Shown here one piece after another: positions 16,895 to 26,086 of a stretch of 64,000 bases of DNA. This DNA is from Luteimicrobium xylanilyticum (GTDB lineage: Bacteria; Actinomycetota; Actinomycetes; Actinomycetales; Cellulomonadaceae): positions 3,038,001-3,102,000 of the forward strand of contig NZ_CP045529.1 in assembly GCF_009429125.1 (NCBI RefSeq), given 5' to 3'. The notes below the pieces were generated by a model that was given only the letters and a program-made list of their open reading frames with translations, searched no databases and had not been told where the DNA came from. The position numbers were made by a program, and so were the translations under genes. How positions within the stretch are numbered: position 1 is the first letter of the stretch; each line of letters opens with the position of its first letter.

Positions 16895-18955
16895 ATGAGC
16901 ACGACGCCCGACGCCCCCGACGCCACGCCCCCGGCACCCCTCGACTCCCTCGAGCCCGCGGCGGTCGCCAGCCCGCTCGACGCGACGCTCCGGATGCCCG
17001 CGAACATCCCCGCTCACGGGCTTCACCTCGAGGGCACCGACGAGCCCTACCGTGCTGTGCGCGACGGCCGCAGCCCGTTCCCGTCGATCGCCGACTACGC
17101 GTTCCTCTCGGACTGCGAGTCGAACGCTCTCGTGGCCCCCAGCGGCGCCGTCGAGTGGATGTGCGTGCCACGCCCCGACGCGCCGAGCGTCTTCTCCGCG
17201 ATCCTCGACCGCGGCACCGGCTCGTTCCGCGTGGGTCCCTACGGTGTGGCCGTCCCGGTCGCCCGCCGCTACCTGCCCGGCACGCTCGTGCTGGAGACGA
17301 CGTGGCAGACGACGACCGGCTGGCTCGTCGTCCGCGACGCGATGGTCATGGGCCCGTGGCACAACGTGGAGGAGCGTTCGCAGACGCACCGCCGCACCCC
17401 GACCGACCACGACGCCGAGCACGTCCTGCTCCGCACCGTGATCTGCGTCAACGGGACCGTCGAGCTCGACGTCGTGTGCGAGCCCATGCCCGACTACGGC
17501 CGGCGCGCGTGCCAGTGGGAGTACGAGGGCGACGGCTACAACCAGCTCGTCGCGCGCCGCGGCGACGGCCCCAACCCCGACCTGCGCATCACGAGCAGCC
17601 TGCGTCTCGGGATCGAGGACCGGCGCGTCCAGGCCCGCACCCGGCTGCGTGCCGGCGAGCACGCCTACGTGGCGATGTCGTGGTCGCCGCTCCCGGCGCC
17701 GCCCGACTGGGAGGAGGCGCTGCGCGCGATGCAGCGCACCGAGCGCTACTGGCGCGAGTGGCTCACCCAGGGCGTCTTCCCGGACCACCCGTGGCGCTCG
17801 TACCTGCAGCAGTCCGCGCTCACGCTCAAGGGGCTGACCTACGCACCGACGGGCGCGCTCCTCGCCGCGGCGACGACGTCGCTGCCCGAGACCCCCGGCG
17901 GCGAGCGCAACTGGGACTACCGGTACGCGTGGATCCGGGACTCGACGTTCGCGCTCTGGGGCCTGTACACGCTCGGCTTCGACCGGGAGGCGAACGACTT
18001 CTTCGCGTTCGTGCACGACGTGTGCCGCGACGACCAGCCCCTGCAGGTCATGTACGGCGTCGGGGGCGAGCACCAGCTCGACGAGCACGAGCTCTTCCAC
18101 CTGCACGGCTACGAGGGTGCGCAGCCGGTGCGCGTCGGGAACGACGCCTACCTGCAGACCCAGCACGACGTGTGGGGCGCCGTCCTCGACTCGGTGTACC
18201 TGCACGCGAAGTCCCGCGAGCAGCTCCCCGAGTCGCTGTGGCCCGTCCTCAAGCAGCAGGTCGAGGAGGCCGCGAAGCACTGGCACGAGAAGGACCGCGG
18301 CATCTGGGAGGTGCGCGGCGAACCGCAGCACTTCACGTCGTCCAAGCTGTTCTGCTGGGTCGCGATGGACCGCGGGGCACGGCTCGCCGAGCTGTACGAC
18401 GAGCACGACTTCGCCTCGCAGTGGTCCAAGATCGCCGACGAGATCCACGCCGACATCTGCGCGCACGGCGTCGACGACCGCGGCGTCTTCACGCAGCACT
18501 ACGGCACGACGGCGCTCGACGCGTCGCTGCTCCTCATGCCGTTGCTGCGCTTCCTCCCGCCCGACGACGAGCGCGTCCGCAACACCGTCCTCGCCATCGC
18601 CGACGAGCTGACCGAGGAAGGTCTCGTCCTGCGGTACCGCACCGGCGAGACCGACGACGGGCTGTCCGGCGAGGAGGGCACGTTCACGATCTGCTCGTTC
18701 TGGCTCGTGTCGGCGCTCGTCGAGATCGGCGAGGTGGACCGGGCGCGGGCGCTGTGCGAGCGACTGCTGTCGTTCGCGAGCCCGCTGGGCCTGTACGCGG
18801 AGGAGATCGACACCCGCAACGGCCGGCACCTCGGGAACTTCCCGCAGGCGTTCACGCACCTGGCGCTCATCAACGCCGTCATGCACGTGGTGCGCGTGGA
18901 GGAGGCGGCGACGTCGCCGGTCGGGTTCGCCGCGGCGCACCGGTCGGCGAGCTGA
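16895..18955 (+). CDS. Glycoside hydrolase family 15 protein (trehalase-like)
   Basis: 686 residues. The N-terminal beta-sandwich (about residues 60-330) is followed by an (alpha/alpha)6 catalytic domain containing the hallmark GGERNWDYRYAWIRDS. This architecture matches the cytosolic GH15 trehalases of mycobacteria and Streptomyces, which hydrolyse trehalose to glucose, and also GH15 glucoamylase-like proteins; the first is more likely at this length. No signal peptide is seen, and the first 40 residues are disordered and Pro-rich. It is monocistronic and divergent from cbs across 146 bp. Confidence 0.88.
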   Translation: MSTTPDAPDATPPAPLDSLEPAAVASPLDATLRMPANIPAHGLHLEGTDEPYRAVRDGRSPFPSIADYAFLSDCESNALVAPSGAVEWMCVPRPDAPSVFSAILDRGTGSFRVGPYGVAVPVARRYLPGTLVLETTWQTTTGWLVVRDAMVMGPWHNVEERSQTHRRTPTDHDAEHVLLRTVICVNGTVELDVVCEPMPDYGRRACQWEYEGDGYNQLVARRGDGPNPDLRITSSLRLGIEDRRVQARTRLRAGEHAYVAMSWSPLPAPPDWEEALRAMQRTERYWREWLTQGVFPDHPWRSYLQQSALTLKGLTYAPTGALLAAATTSLPETPGGERNWDYRYAWIRDSTFALWGLYTLGFDREANDFFAFVHDVCRDDQPLQVMYGVGGEHQLDEHELFHLHGYEGAQPVRVGNDAYLQTQHDVWGAVLDSVYLHAKSREQLPESLWPVLKQQVEEAAKHWHEKDRGIWEVRGEPQHFTSSKLFCWVAMDRGARLAELYDEHDFASQWSKIADEIHADICAHGVDDRGVFTQHYGTTALDASLLLMPLLRFLPPDDERVRNTVLAIADELTEEGLVLRYRTGETDDGLSGEEGTFTICSFWLVSALVEIGEVDRARALCERLLSFASPLGLYAEEIDTRNGRHLGNFPQAFTHLALINAVMHVVRVEEAATSPVGFAAAHRSAS

Positions 18956-19252
18956 CCTCTCCCCGACGACAGACGCCGACCGCGTCCGAAGCGACGTGGC
19001 TGATCGCACGCTGGGCGTCGTCGTCCGTATGCGGTCTCGACCATGCGCTTCGGCACCAGCCCCCCTCTTCCCTCCCCGCCGAACATGGGGTGACGCGCAT
19101 GTTCGGCGCCGAAAGGGAGGATGCGCGCATGGTCGGCGGGGCGGGTGGTGGCTGATCGCATGCCGGTCGCCGGCCGTCTCGTAGGACGGGTGGCGCGCGG
19201 TCGGCAGGTGTGGGAGAACGAAGGGCTGCTGCCCCCCGGCCAAGGAGTCGCG
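18956..19252. repeat. 297-bp intergenic region with nested inverted repeats
   Basis: No credible gene. An inner palindrome (CGCCGAACATG at 19077-19087 with CATGTTCGGCG at 19098-19108) is nested in an outer one (CGACCATGCGC at 19038-19048 with GCGCATGGTCG at 19125-19135). The right arms also form a direct repeat, GCGCATGTTCGGCG and GCGCATGGTCGGCG, differing at one base. A role as regulator site or terminator between the trehalase gene and the glyoxalase genes is possible. Confidence 0.6.
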
Positions 19253-19651
19253 ATGTCCGCTCGGATCACGTTCGACAGCACCACGGTCAATGCCCCGGAC
19301 GCGCTCGCGCTCGCGCAGTTCTACGCGGTCATCACCGGCGGGACCGCCGCGGGCGACGCACACTGGGCGGCCGTCAGCGGCCCGGACGGGCGCCTCGCGT
19401 TCCAGCAGGTGGAGGACTTCCGCGCGCCCGACTGGCCCGTCGACTCGGTGCCCACCCAGCTCCACCTGGACTTCCACGTCGACGACCTCGAGGCCACCGC
19501 CGCCCGAGTCCTCGCCGCGGGGGCCAGGCAGTTCGACGCGCAGCCCAACGCCGACCACTGCCTCGTCTTCGCCGACCCGGTCGGGCACCCTTTCTGCCTG
19601 TCCACGTGGGCGCTCGACGAGCTCTTCGACGCCGTCCGGGGCGCGTCGTGA
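19253..19651 (+). CDS. VOC (glyoxalase/bleomycin-resistance fold) protein
   Basis: 132 residues with the paired beta-alpha-beta-beta-beta modules of the vicinal oxygen chelate fold; FQQVEDFRAPDW and LHLDFHVDDLEA are typical of the Glyoxalase_6 subgroup. Function is unknown: members include dioxygenases, isomerases and drug-binding proteins. The ATG at 19253 is preceded by AAGGAG at 8 nt spacing. Its stop overlaps the start of a second VOC gene, so the two proteins are made together. Confidence 0.82.
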   Translation: MSARITFDSTTVNAPDALALAQFYAVITGGTAAGDAHWAAVSGPDGRLAFQQVEDFRAPDWPVDSVPTQLHLDFHVDDLEATAARVLAAGARQFDAQPNADHCLVFADPVGHPFCLSTWALDELFDAVRGAS

Positions 19652-20100
19652 CGGGGGCCTCGCCGGTCGTCGCGTGGGGCGTCACGGTGGACTGCGCCGA
19701 GCCTCGCAGGATCGCCCGGTTCTGGGCGCTCGCTCTCGGGTACCAGGAGCCCTCCGCGCCGGCCGGGTTCGCGTCCTGGGACGCCTGGTTCGACGACCGG
19801 GGCGTGCCGCTCGACGAGCGCGACGACGGCGCGTACCTGGCCGACCCGGCCGGCCGGCTGCCCACGCTCTCGTTCCTCAAGGTGCCCGAGCCGAAGACGA
19901 CGAAGAACCGGCTCCACCTCGACCTCAAGGTCTCGGGTGGCCGGAAGGTGGCCCCGGACCGGCGGGAGGCTGCGATTCGGGCGAAGGTCGCGGCGCTCGT
20001 CGACGCCGGGGCGCGGCTGCTCCACGAGTACGACGGTCCCCAGGGCCTCGACCACGTCGTCCTCGCGGACCCGGAGGGGAACGAGCTCTGTGTCGTCTGA
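19648..20100 (+). CDS. Second VOC-fold (Glyoxalase_6) protein
   Basis: 150 residues. The start VAWGVTVDCAEPRRIARFW and the later NRLHLDLKV ... DHVVLADPEGNELCVV are standard for Glyoxalase_6 proteins. The GTG start overlaps the stop of the first VOC gene by 4 bp (GTGA). The two proteins are diverged relatives, and could form a heterodimer; no ligand can be assigned. Confidence 0.82.
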   Translation: MTGASPVVAWGVTVDCAEPRRIARFWALALGYQEPSAPAGFASWDAWFDDRGVPLDERDDGAYLADPAGRLPTLSFLKVPEPKTTKNRLHLDLKVSGGRKVAPDRREAAIRAKVAALVDAGARLLHEYDGPQGLDHVVLADPEGNELCVV

Positions 20101-20131
20101 TGCGGCGGCACGTTCGGGGCAGACTGGGCGC

Positions 20132-21373
20132 GTGCCCGCCCCCGACGCTCCCCCGCTCCCCGACGCCGTGACCGGCGTGCTCGCCGGGCTGCGCCGCTGG
20201 CCCGACGTCGAGGGTGCGGACCTGGTCGCGGCCGACGGCGCGGACCGCCTCCTCCTCGCCGAGCTCGCCGGGCTCCTGGCCGGGCCGGGCGGCGAGGCAC
20301 TGACCCGGCCGGGCGCCGTGACGGTCCTCGACGACGCCCACGGTGCCCTCGCGCTCGGCGCGCTGACGCTGGGAGTCCAGCGGCCGCGCGTCTGGCAGGA
20401 CTCCGTCGTCGCGGAGCGCGCGCTCGACGCCAACGCCGAACGGCTCGGGCTCGGTGGCGCGTTCGAGCGCCAGACCGCCGGGGCGCCCGGGGCGGCGCTC
20501 CTCCCGGCAGGCGCGCTCGACGGCGCACGGCTCGTCCTCCTCCGGCTGCCCCGCTCGCTCGCCGCGCTCACGGAGCTCGCGGAGGCGGTGGCGCGGTCGG
20601 CCGCACCGGACGTCGTCGTGCTGGCGGGCGGGATGGTCAAGCACATGACGCCCGCGATGAACGACGTGCTCGGCCGATGCTTCGGCGCCGTGCACGCGAC
20701 TCGCGGCCGGCACAAGGCACGCGCGCTCGTGGCCTCGGGGCCGCGGGACGTCGAGCCCACGTACCCCGTCTCGGAGCAGGTGCCGGGTGGCCTCACGCTG
20801 TGGGCCTACGGGGCGGCGTTCGCCGGTCCGCGGCTCGACCGCGGGGCCCGCGCGCTGCTCGAGGCCGTCGGGCTGCTCCCGGGAGCTCCAGGGGCCGCCC
20901 CGGCCGGGCCGTTCCTGCCTGCCGGCGCGACCGTCCTCGACCTGGGCTGCGGCACGGGGGCGCTCGCCACGAGCGTCGCCCGCGCCTTCCCCGATGCGCG
21001 GGTCGTCGCGACCGACGTGTCCGCGGCGGCGGTCGCGTCGACGGCGCTCACGGCGGCGCACGCGGGCGTCGGCGACCGCGTCGAGACGGTCCGCGACGAC
21101 GCCGGACGCGACCTACCGGGCGCGTCGTTCGACGTCGTCGTGTGCAACCCGCCGTTCCACGTGGGTGCCGCCGTCCACACGGGCGCGGCGTCCCGGATGT
21201 TCCGGACCGCGGCACGCGTCCTGCGCCCCGGCGGCGCGCTGTGGACGGTCTACAACTCGCACCTGCGGTACCGCGCGGAGCTCGCGCGCGTCGTCGGCCC
21301 GACGACGCAGGTCGCCCGGGACCGCACGTTCACCGTGACCCGTTCCGTCCGCTCGCAGGAGTCCGCGCGATGA
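20132..21373 (+). CDS. RsmC/RlmG-type rRNA guanine-N2 methyltransferase-like protein
   Basis: 413 residues. It has two related Rossmann-like halves, as in RsmC/RlmG. The C-terminal half is the active one, with the SAM site VLDLGCGTGALA and the catalytic NPPFH motif of N2-guanine/adenine methyltransferases. The N-terminal half is a degenerate copy. It likely modifies 16S or 23S rRNA. The GTG at 20132 was chosen as the first start after the upstream gene; the Shine-Dalgarno is weak. Its stop overlaps the MBL hydrolase start. Confidence 0.82.
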   Translation: MPAPDAPPLPDAVTGVLAGLRRWPDVEGADLVAADGADRLLLAELAGLLAGPGGEALTRPGAVTVLDDAHGALALGALTLGVQRPRVWQDSVVAERALDANAERLGLGGAFERQTAGAPGAALLPAGALDGARLVLLRLPRSLAALTELAEAVARSAAPDVVVLAGGMVKHMTPAMNDVLGRCFGAVHATRGRHKARALVASGPRDVEPTYPVSEQVPGGLTLWAYGAAFAGPRLDRGARALLEAVGLLPGAPGAAPAGPFLPAGATVLDLGCGTGALATSVARAFPDARVVATDVSAAAVASTALTAAHAGVGDRVETVRDDAGRDLPGASFDVVVCNPPFHVGAAVHTGAASRMFRTAARVLRPGGALWTVYNSHLRYRAELARVVGPTTQVARDRTFTVTRSVRSQESAR

Positions 21374-22317
21374 GCGACCCGACCCCGGACCGGCCCGGCA
21401 CCCCGCCGGTCGCCGTCACGTTCCCCGACCGGTGGGCCGTCGCCGCGCCCGTCGCCGGGGACACGACCCCGATCGAGGTGCACGCGCTCGAGGACGACAC
21501 GGTCCTCCTGCGGCAGTCGAAACGCTCGAGCTTCGAGGCCCCGTTCCTCGCGCTGCTGTTCGGCTCGAGGCGGGCGCTCCTCCTCGACACCGGTGCGACC
21601 GCCGACCCGGACGCCTTCCCCCTGCGCGCGACGGTCGACGCGCTCGTCGACGACTGGCTGGGACGGAACCCGCGCGAGGACTACGGGCTCGTCGTCGTGC
21701 ACTCGCACGCGCACGGCGACCATGTCGCGGCGGACCCGCAGCTCGCCGACCGCCCCGCGACGGTCGTCGTCGGGAAGGAGCTCGCGGACGTGCAGGCGTT
21801 CTTCGGGCTCGGGGAGCCGGGGAGCGCCGACGACGAGGTTCCGTTCGACCTCGGGGACCGCGTCCTCACGGTCCTCGCGACGCCCGGGCACCACCCCACG
21901 GCGATCACGTTGTTCGACCCCCGGACGGGGATCTTGTGGACGGGCGACAGCGTCTACCCCGGCCGCCTCTACGTGGACGACCGCCGCGCCTTCGTGACCA
22001 GCACGACCCGGCTCGCCGCCTTCGCGGCCACGCACGGCGTGACGTGGGTCGTGGGGGCCCACGTCGAGGCGGCACGGACCCCGCGCACCGAGTACCCGCT
22101 CGGTGCACGTTCGCAGCCCGACGAGGCGCCGCTCGCCCTCGCACCCGACGTCCTCACCGAGGTCGCCGACGCCGCGGCGGAGCTGGCGCGCGCACTGCCT
22201 GGACGCGTGGTGCGCGACCGCTTCGCCGTCGTCGACGTCACGAGCAGACGCACGCTCGCGCGGCTGCTCCTCGGGAGCCGGGTGCACCGGCTCCGTGGGC
22301 GCAACCGACTCCCGTGA
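21370..22317 (+). CDS. Metallo-beta-lactamase fold hydrolase
   Basis: 315 residues. The zinc-binding motif HSHAHGDH (HxHxDH type), the later ATPGHHP His, and WTGDSVYPG Asp form the binuclear metal site. A short N-terminal beta-rich extension precedes the fold. Members hydrolyse thioesters, lactones and many other substrates; the target is unknown. The ATG overlaps the upstream methyltransferase stop (ATGA). A 40-bp palindrome lies just past the stop, between this gene and the convergent FKBP gene. Confidence 0.83.
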   Translation: MSDPTPDRPGTPPVAVTFPDRWAVAAPVAGDTTPIEVHALEDDTVLLRQSKRSSFEAPFLALLFGSRRALLLDTGATADPDAFPLRATVDALVDDWLGRNPREDYGLVVVHSHAHGDHVAADPQLADRPATVVVGKELADVQAFFGLGEPGSADDEVPFDLGDRVLTVLATPGHHPTAITLFDPRTGILWTGDSVYPGRLYVDDRRAFVTSTTRLAAFAATHGVTWVVGAHVEAARTPRTEYPLGARSQPDEAPLALAPDVLTEVADAAAELARALPGRVVRDRFAVVDVTSRRTLARLLLGSRVHRLRGRNRLP

Positions 22318-22331
22318 TCGTCCCGCGAGTC

Positions 22332-22371
22332 GTCAGAAGCTCGTGAGCCTCGAGGGTCACGAGCTTCTGAC
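22332..22371. repeat. 40-bp palindromic element between convergent genes
   Basis: A 16-bp perfect inverted repeat (CGTCAGAAGCTCGTGA and complement) runs from 22331 to 22372 around a 10-nt loop. The core is 40 bp with GTC at one end and GAC at the other, the same size and ends as elements at 33980-34019 and 46701-46740. It could terminate both converging transcripts. A decayed relative (AAGCTCGTGAGCC ... TTCTGACGG) is at 48140-48175. Confidence 0.7.
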
Positions 22372-22390
22372 GGACGCTGAGGACTGCGAC

Positions 22391-22810
22391 TCAGGCGATG
22401 TCGACGAGGTCGACGACGAACACCAGCGTGTCGGTGCCGCCGATCCCGGCCTGCGGGACGCCGCGCTGGCCGTACCCGTACTCCGGCGGCACGGACAGGA
22501 GCACGCGCGAGCCGAGGTTCTGGCCGACGAGGCCCTGGTCCCAGCCCCCGATGACCATGCCGACGCCGATCGGGAAGTCGATCGTCGCGCTGCGGTCGTA
22601 GGAGTTGTCGAAGACGTGCCCCTCCCAGGTCTGGCCGAGGTAGTGCACGACGATCGTGTCGCCCTTGCTGATCTCGGGGCCGTCGCCCTGCTCGAGGACC
22701 TGCACCTGCAGGCCGTCGGGCGCGCCGCCCTCGGGGAAGCTCAGCGTCGGCTTGTCGCCGAACGACCCGGACGCGGCGGGAAGCGCGGGCGACTGCGAGG
22801 ACTCGGACAT
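22391..22810 (-). CDS. FKBP-type peptidyl-prolyl cis-trans isomerase
   Basis: 139 residues, a single FKBP domain beginning near residue 35 (LQVQVLEQGDGPEISKGDT), with the conserved VIGGWDQGLVG and PPEYGYG regions that line the active site. It catalyses proline isomerisation during folding. The first 30 residues are Ser/Pro-rich and not a signal peptide, so the protein is cytoplasmic. The ATG at 22810 is preceded by GAGAGGGG. It is a single gene converging on the MBL gene. Confidence 0.9.
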   Translation of the reverse strand: MSESSQSPALPAASGSFGDKPTLSFPEGGAPDGLQVQVLEQGDGPEISKGDTIVVHYLGQTWEGHVFDNSYDRSATIDFPIGVGMVIGGWDQGLVGQNLGSRVLLSVPPEYGYGQRGVPQAGIGGTDTLVFVVDLVDIA

Positions 22811-22978
22811 CAGGGGGTTCCCCTCTCGATCGGAATGACTCCCCACCCTAACGGGGGTGCGCCGTCCGCGGCGGCCGGGACGCACAGCCGACGACGGCGG
22901 GGGCAGCCGGGCGATGAGTCCGTCCGACCTCGCGGGTCTACCCAGGTGACGACACCCGAGCCACCCGAGGAGCGCACC

Positions 22979-23158
22979 ATGGGCCTCATCCACATCGAGC
23001 TGTTCGCGACCCTCGACCGCGTCGCGCAGGCGCCGACGGCACCGCGCTGCTACTGGGGCGCCGGACGTACGACGTCTTCGCCGCGCGCTGGCCGCACGTC
23101 GGCGAGGAGGAGGGCGGGGGACATGACGACGGCCCCGGACCTGGGCCTCGAGAGCTGA
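22979..23158 (+). pseudogene. Remnant of a RibD/dihydrofolate-reductase-like gene
   Basis: The fragment starts with the family N-terminus MGLIHIELFATLDRVAQAP, preceded by GAGGAG. After this the frame shifts: the second frame (from about 23038) reads TALLLGRRTYDVFAARWP, the conserved LLGRRTYDVF segment of the same family, and then ends. So roughly 30-40 codons between the two blocks and the whole C-terminal half are missing. A complete relative is present at 37272-37880. This is degraded and not expressible as a functional enzyme. Confidence 0.75.
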
Positions 23159-23212
23159 GGCGTGGACCGGGGCCGGCTGCGGGACGCGCCGTTCTGGCGG
23201 CTCGCCCGCAGG

Positions 23213-24022
23213 TCAGTTGCGCAGGATGGACAGGAGGCGCAGGAACTCGACGTAGAGCCAGACGAGCGTGACGACGAGCCCGAACGCGGCAGCCCACGCG
23301 AACCGCGCCGGGACCCCCCGCTCGACCCCGCGCTTGATGGAGTCGAAGTCGATGAGCAGTGACGCCGCCGCCATCGCGACCGCGACGACGCCGATGATCA
23401 CCCCGAGCGGTCCTCCGCGCATGCCCCAGCCCCCGAGGACGCCCGTCCACACGAGCACCAGGTTGACCAGCGAGAAGATCAGGTAGCCGCCCATCGCGAC
23501 GAGCAGCCAGCGCGTGAACTTCGGGGTGACCCGGACCTTGCCGGAGCGGAAGAGGATCAGGGTCGCGGCGAAGGTCGCGACGGTCGCCAGGACCGCCTGC
23601 AGCACCACGCCGTCGTAGAAGTCCTCGTACATCCGGCTGATGCCGCCGAGGAACGCGCCCTGCGCAACGCCGTAGGCGAGGATCAGGGCGGGGCTCGGGA
23701 CCTTCTTGAACGCGTTCGTCAGCCCGAGCCCGAGCCCGACGAACATGCCGACGATCCACACCCACGGCGCCTGCGGCGTGATCGCGTAGGTCACCGCGCC
23801 CACGGCCACGAGCACGGCGAGCAGCGAGCCCGTGCGCACGATGACGTCGTCGTAGGTCATCCGGCCCGTCTGAGCGGACGTCGCCGACGGCGACTTGTAC
23901 ATCGCCTCGAGGGTCGCCGCGTCCACGGTGCCCGGCGCGGTGGTGGTCCCGCCCGGGACGGACGGCACCGCCCCTCCGCGCGCGTTGAAGGCGGGGTTCT
24001 TGTCGAAGTACGGGTTGGCCAC
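23213..24022 (-). CDS. Bax inhibitor-1 / YccA-like membrane protein
   Basis: 269 residues. An N-terminal hydrophilic region of about 70 residues (ANPYFDKNPAFNARGG, Pro/Thr-rich) is followed by about seven transmembrane helices; the family motif region near the end reads DFDSIKRGVERGVPARFAWAAAF. Members are Ca2+-leak-type channels or modulators of proteases, but their bacterial role is poorly known. The GTG start at 24022 has an AGGAGG site at 5 nt. A possible -10 (TAGGAT, 24069-24074) lies about 50 nt upstream. It is divergent from an ABC exporter operon. Confidence 0.87.
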   Translation of the reverse strand: MANPYFDKNPAFNARGGAVPSVPGGTTTAPGTVDAATLEAMYKSPSATSAQTGRMTYDDVIVRTGSLLAVLVAVGAVTYAITPQAPWVWIVGMFVGLGLGLTNAFKKVPSPALILAYGVAQGAFLGGISRMYEDFYDGVVLQAVLATVATFAATLILFRSGKVRVTPKFTRWLLVAMGGYLIFSLVNLVLVWTGVLGGWGMRGGPLGVIIGVVAVAMAAASLLIDFDSIKRGVERGVPARFAWAAAFGLVVTLVWLYVEFLRLLSILRN

Positions 24023-24250
24023 GTGTCCTCCTGGGTCGTTCCGGATGCTGTCCGGAGCGGTCTCGACCATCCTATTCGGACAGGGTGAACGCGTGACAGA
24101 CCCAGGGGCTTCCAGGGGAAAAGACCAGGGACCACCCCGATCGAACCCTGGACATGACACATGGCCCCTTCCGCCCGGGCCTCGACTGTCTAGGCTCGGA
24201 CGCGGGCCTCGGAGCACGGCCCGACCGACGACGACACAGACAGGACACCC

Positions 24251-25243
24251 ATGATCGAAGCTCATGGCCTGACCAAGAGGTACGGGCCGAAGACCGCCGT
24301 GGACGGCATCTCGTTCACCGTCCGACCGGGAACCGTGACGGGCTTCCTCGGCCCGAACGGAGCCGGGAAGTCGACCACCATGCGCATGATCATGGGGCTC
24401 GACCGTCCGACGGCCGGAACGGTCATCGTCAACGGCAAGCCGTACGCGCAGCACCGCTCGCCCCTCACCGAGGTGGGCGCGCTGCTGGAGGCGAAGGCCG
24501 TGCACACGGGCCGCAGCGCCTACAACCACCTGCGCGCGCTCGCCGCGACGCACGGCATCCCCACGTCGCGCGTCGGCGACGTCATCGAGATGACCGGCCT
24601 GCAGGCCGTCGCGAAGAAGCGCGTCGGCGGGTTCTCGCTCGGCATGGGCCAGCGCCTCGGCATCGCCGTCGCCCTGCTGGGCGACCCGAAGACGCTCATC
24701 CTCGACGAGCCCGTCAACGGCCTCGACCCCGAGGGCGTGCTGTGGGTGCGCAACCTGGCGAAGTTCCTCGCCTCCGAGGGACGGACCGTCTTCCTGTCGA
24801 GCCACCTCATGTCCGAGGTCGCGCAGACCGCGGACCGCGTGCTCGTCATCGGGCGCGGCAAGATCCTCGCTGACGCGTCCGTGCAGGAGTTCGTCGACGG
24901 GTCGTCGCAGAAGTCCGTGAAGGTCCGTTCGCCGCAGGCGGCGCGCCTCGCCGAGCTCGTGACCGGCGACGGCGTGACCATCACCAGCAGCGAGCCCGGG
25001 CTCCTCGACGTGGCCGGCTCCGACGCCGCGTCCATCGGCGAGACGGCCGCCGCCAACGGGATCGTCCTGCACGAGCTCACCCCGGTGACCTCGACCCTCG
25101 AGCAGGCGTACATGGAGCTGACCGCGGAGTCGGTCGAGTACCACGCGAGCACCGGCCAGGAGGGCGGTGCCGCGACGACGAGCCCCGCGGAGCCCGGCGC
25201 CGCCCCCGCCGTCCCCGCCGCCCCGGAAGGAGGCGCCCGATGA
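24251..25243 (+). CDS. ABC-2 type exporter, ATP-binding subunit
   Basis: 330 residues. It has Walker A GPNGAGKST, signature FSLGMGQRLG, Walker B LILDEPVNGLD and the switch His in FLSSHLMSE, followed by a C-terminal domain of about 110 residues and a disordered Ala/Pro-rich tail. This is the BcrA/CcmA-like class that pairs with ABC-2 permeases to export lipids, peptides or antibiotics. The stop overlaps the permease start (ATGA). Confidence 0.9.
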   Translation: MIEAHGLTKRYGPKTAVDGISFTVRPGTVTGFLGPNGAGKSTTMRMIMGLDRPTAGTVIVNGKPYAQHRSPLTEVGALLEAKAVHTGRSAYNHLRALAATHGIPTSRVGDVIEMTGLQAVAKKRVGGFSLGMGQRLGIAVALLGDPKTLILDEPVNGLDPEGVLWVRNLAKFLASEGRTVFLSSHLMSEVAQTADRVLVIGRGKILADASVQEFVDGSSQKSVKVRSPQAARLAELVTGDGVTITSSEPGLLDVAGSDAASIGETAAANGIVLHELTPVTSTLEQAYMELTAESVEYHASTGQEGGAATTSPAEPGAAPAVPAAPEGGAR

Positions 25244-26070
25244 GCGCCGCAGCCACCCTGCCCGCCCCCTCCGCCGAGGGCGTTGTCCCTGCGTCGAAGT
25301 ACCACCTGACGTTCGGCCGTGTCCTCCGCTCCGAGTTCGTCAAGTTCCGCACCCTGCGCTCGACGGTCTGGACGCTCGCCATCACGATCGTCGTCCTCGT
25401 CGGGCTCGCCACGCTGTTCGCGGCGATCTTCCGGGCGAACCTCGACAACATCGGCTCGACGGGTGCTGAGGCGGCCACCACCCCGATCGTGACCGGGGTG
25501 GGCTTCGGACAGCTGGTGCTCGCGGTGCTCGGGGCCCTCACGATCACGGGCGAGTACTCGACCGGCATGATCCGCTCCACCTTCTCCGCGGTGCCCACCC
25601 GGACCCCGGCTCTGGTGGCGAAGGCCGTCGTCGTCGTGGTGTCCGCGCTGGTCGTCACGGCCATCGCCACGGCGATCACGGTCGCGGTCATCACCCCGAT
25701 CCTCTCGGGAAGCCCCATCGCTCTCGATCTCTCGGACCCCGACGTGCTTCGTGTCGTCGTCGGCACGCCGCTCTACCTCGCGGGCATCGCACTTCTCGCG
25801 CTGGCTCTGGGCATCCTGATCCGGAACTCGGCCGGCGCCATCTTCGGCGTCATCGGCCTGGTCCTTGTCATCAACCCGATCCTCTCCGGGATCCCGGTGA
25901 AGTGGGTCAACGACTGGGCACAGTACCTGCCGTCCGCAGCCGGCCAGCAGCTTCTCACCGTCCACCCGACGAACGACCCCGCGCCCTGGCCCGGGCTGCT
26001 CGTGCTGTTCGCGTGGGGCGTCGTGCTGTTCGGTATCGGCGTCTTCCTGGCGAAGAAGCGCGACGCCTGA
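25240..26070 (+). CDS. ABC-2 type exporter, permease subunit
   Basis: 276 residues with about six transmembrane helices after a cytoplasmic N-terminus of about 35 residues. The segment GEYSTGMIRSTFSAVPTR is characteristic of ABC-2 permeases from actinobacteria, next to the coupling helix. It forms the membrane part of the exporter with the preceding ATPase. A strong terminator follows at 26087-26124. The substrate is unknown; resistance to a lipid-active or peptide antibiotic is one possibility. Confidence 0.87.
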   Translation: MSAAATLPAPSAEGVVPASKYHLTFGRVLRSEFVKFRTLRSTVWTLAITIVVLVGLATLFAAIFRANLDNIGSTGAEAATTPIVTGVGFGQLVLAVLGALTITGEYSTGMIRSTFSAVPTRTPALVAKAVVVVVSALVVTAIATAITVAVITPILSGSPIALDLSDPDVLRVVVGTPLYLAGIALLALALGILIRNSAGAIFGVIGLVLVINPILSGIPVKWVNDWAQYLPSAAGQQLLTVHPTNDPAPWPGLLVLFAWGVVLFGIGVFLAKKRDA

Positions 26071-26086
26071 CCTCGCGCCCCGACAG

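Noticed and set aside
16886-19588. A 900-codon open frame on the minus strand across the GH15 gene
   Set aside because: It is antisense to a conserved enzyme, rich in Arg/Val/Gly with no domain pattern, and long open frames on the opposite strand are expected at this GC content.
22811-22978. A short gene in the gap between FKBP and the DHFR-like remnant
   Set aside because: No frame shows plausible amino acid composition with a ribosome site; I see nothing but the FKBP upstream region.
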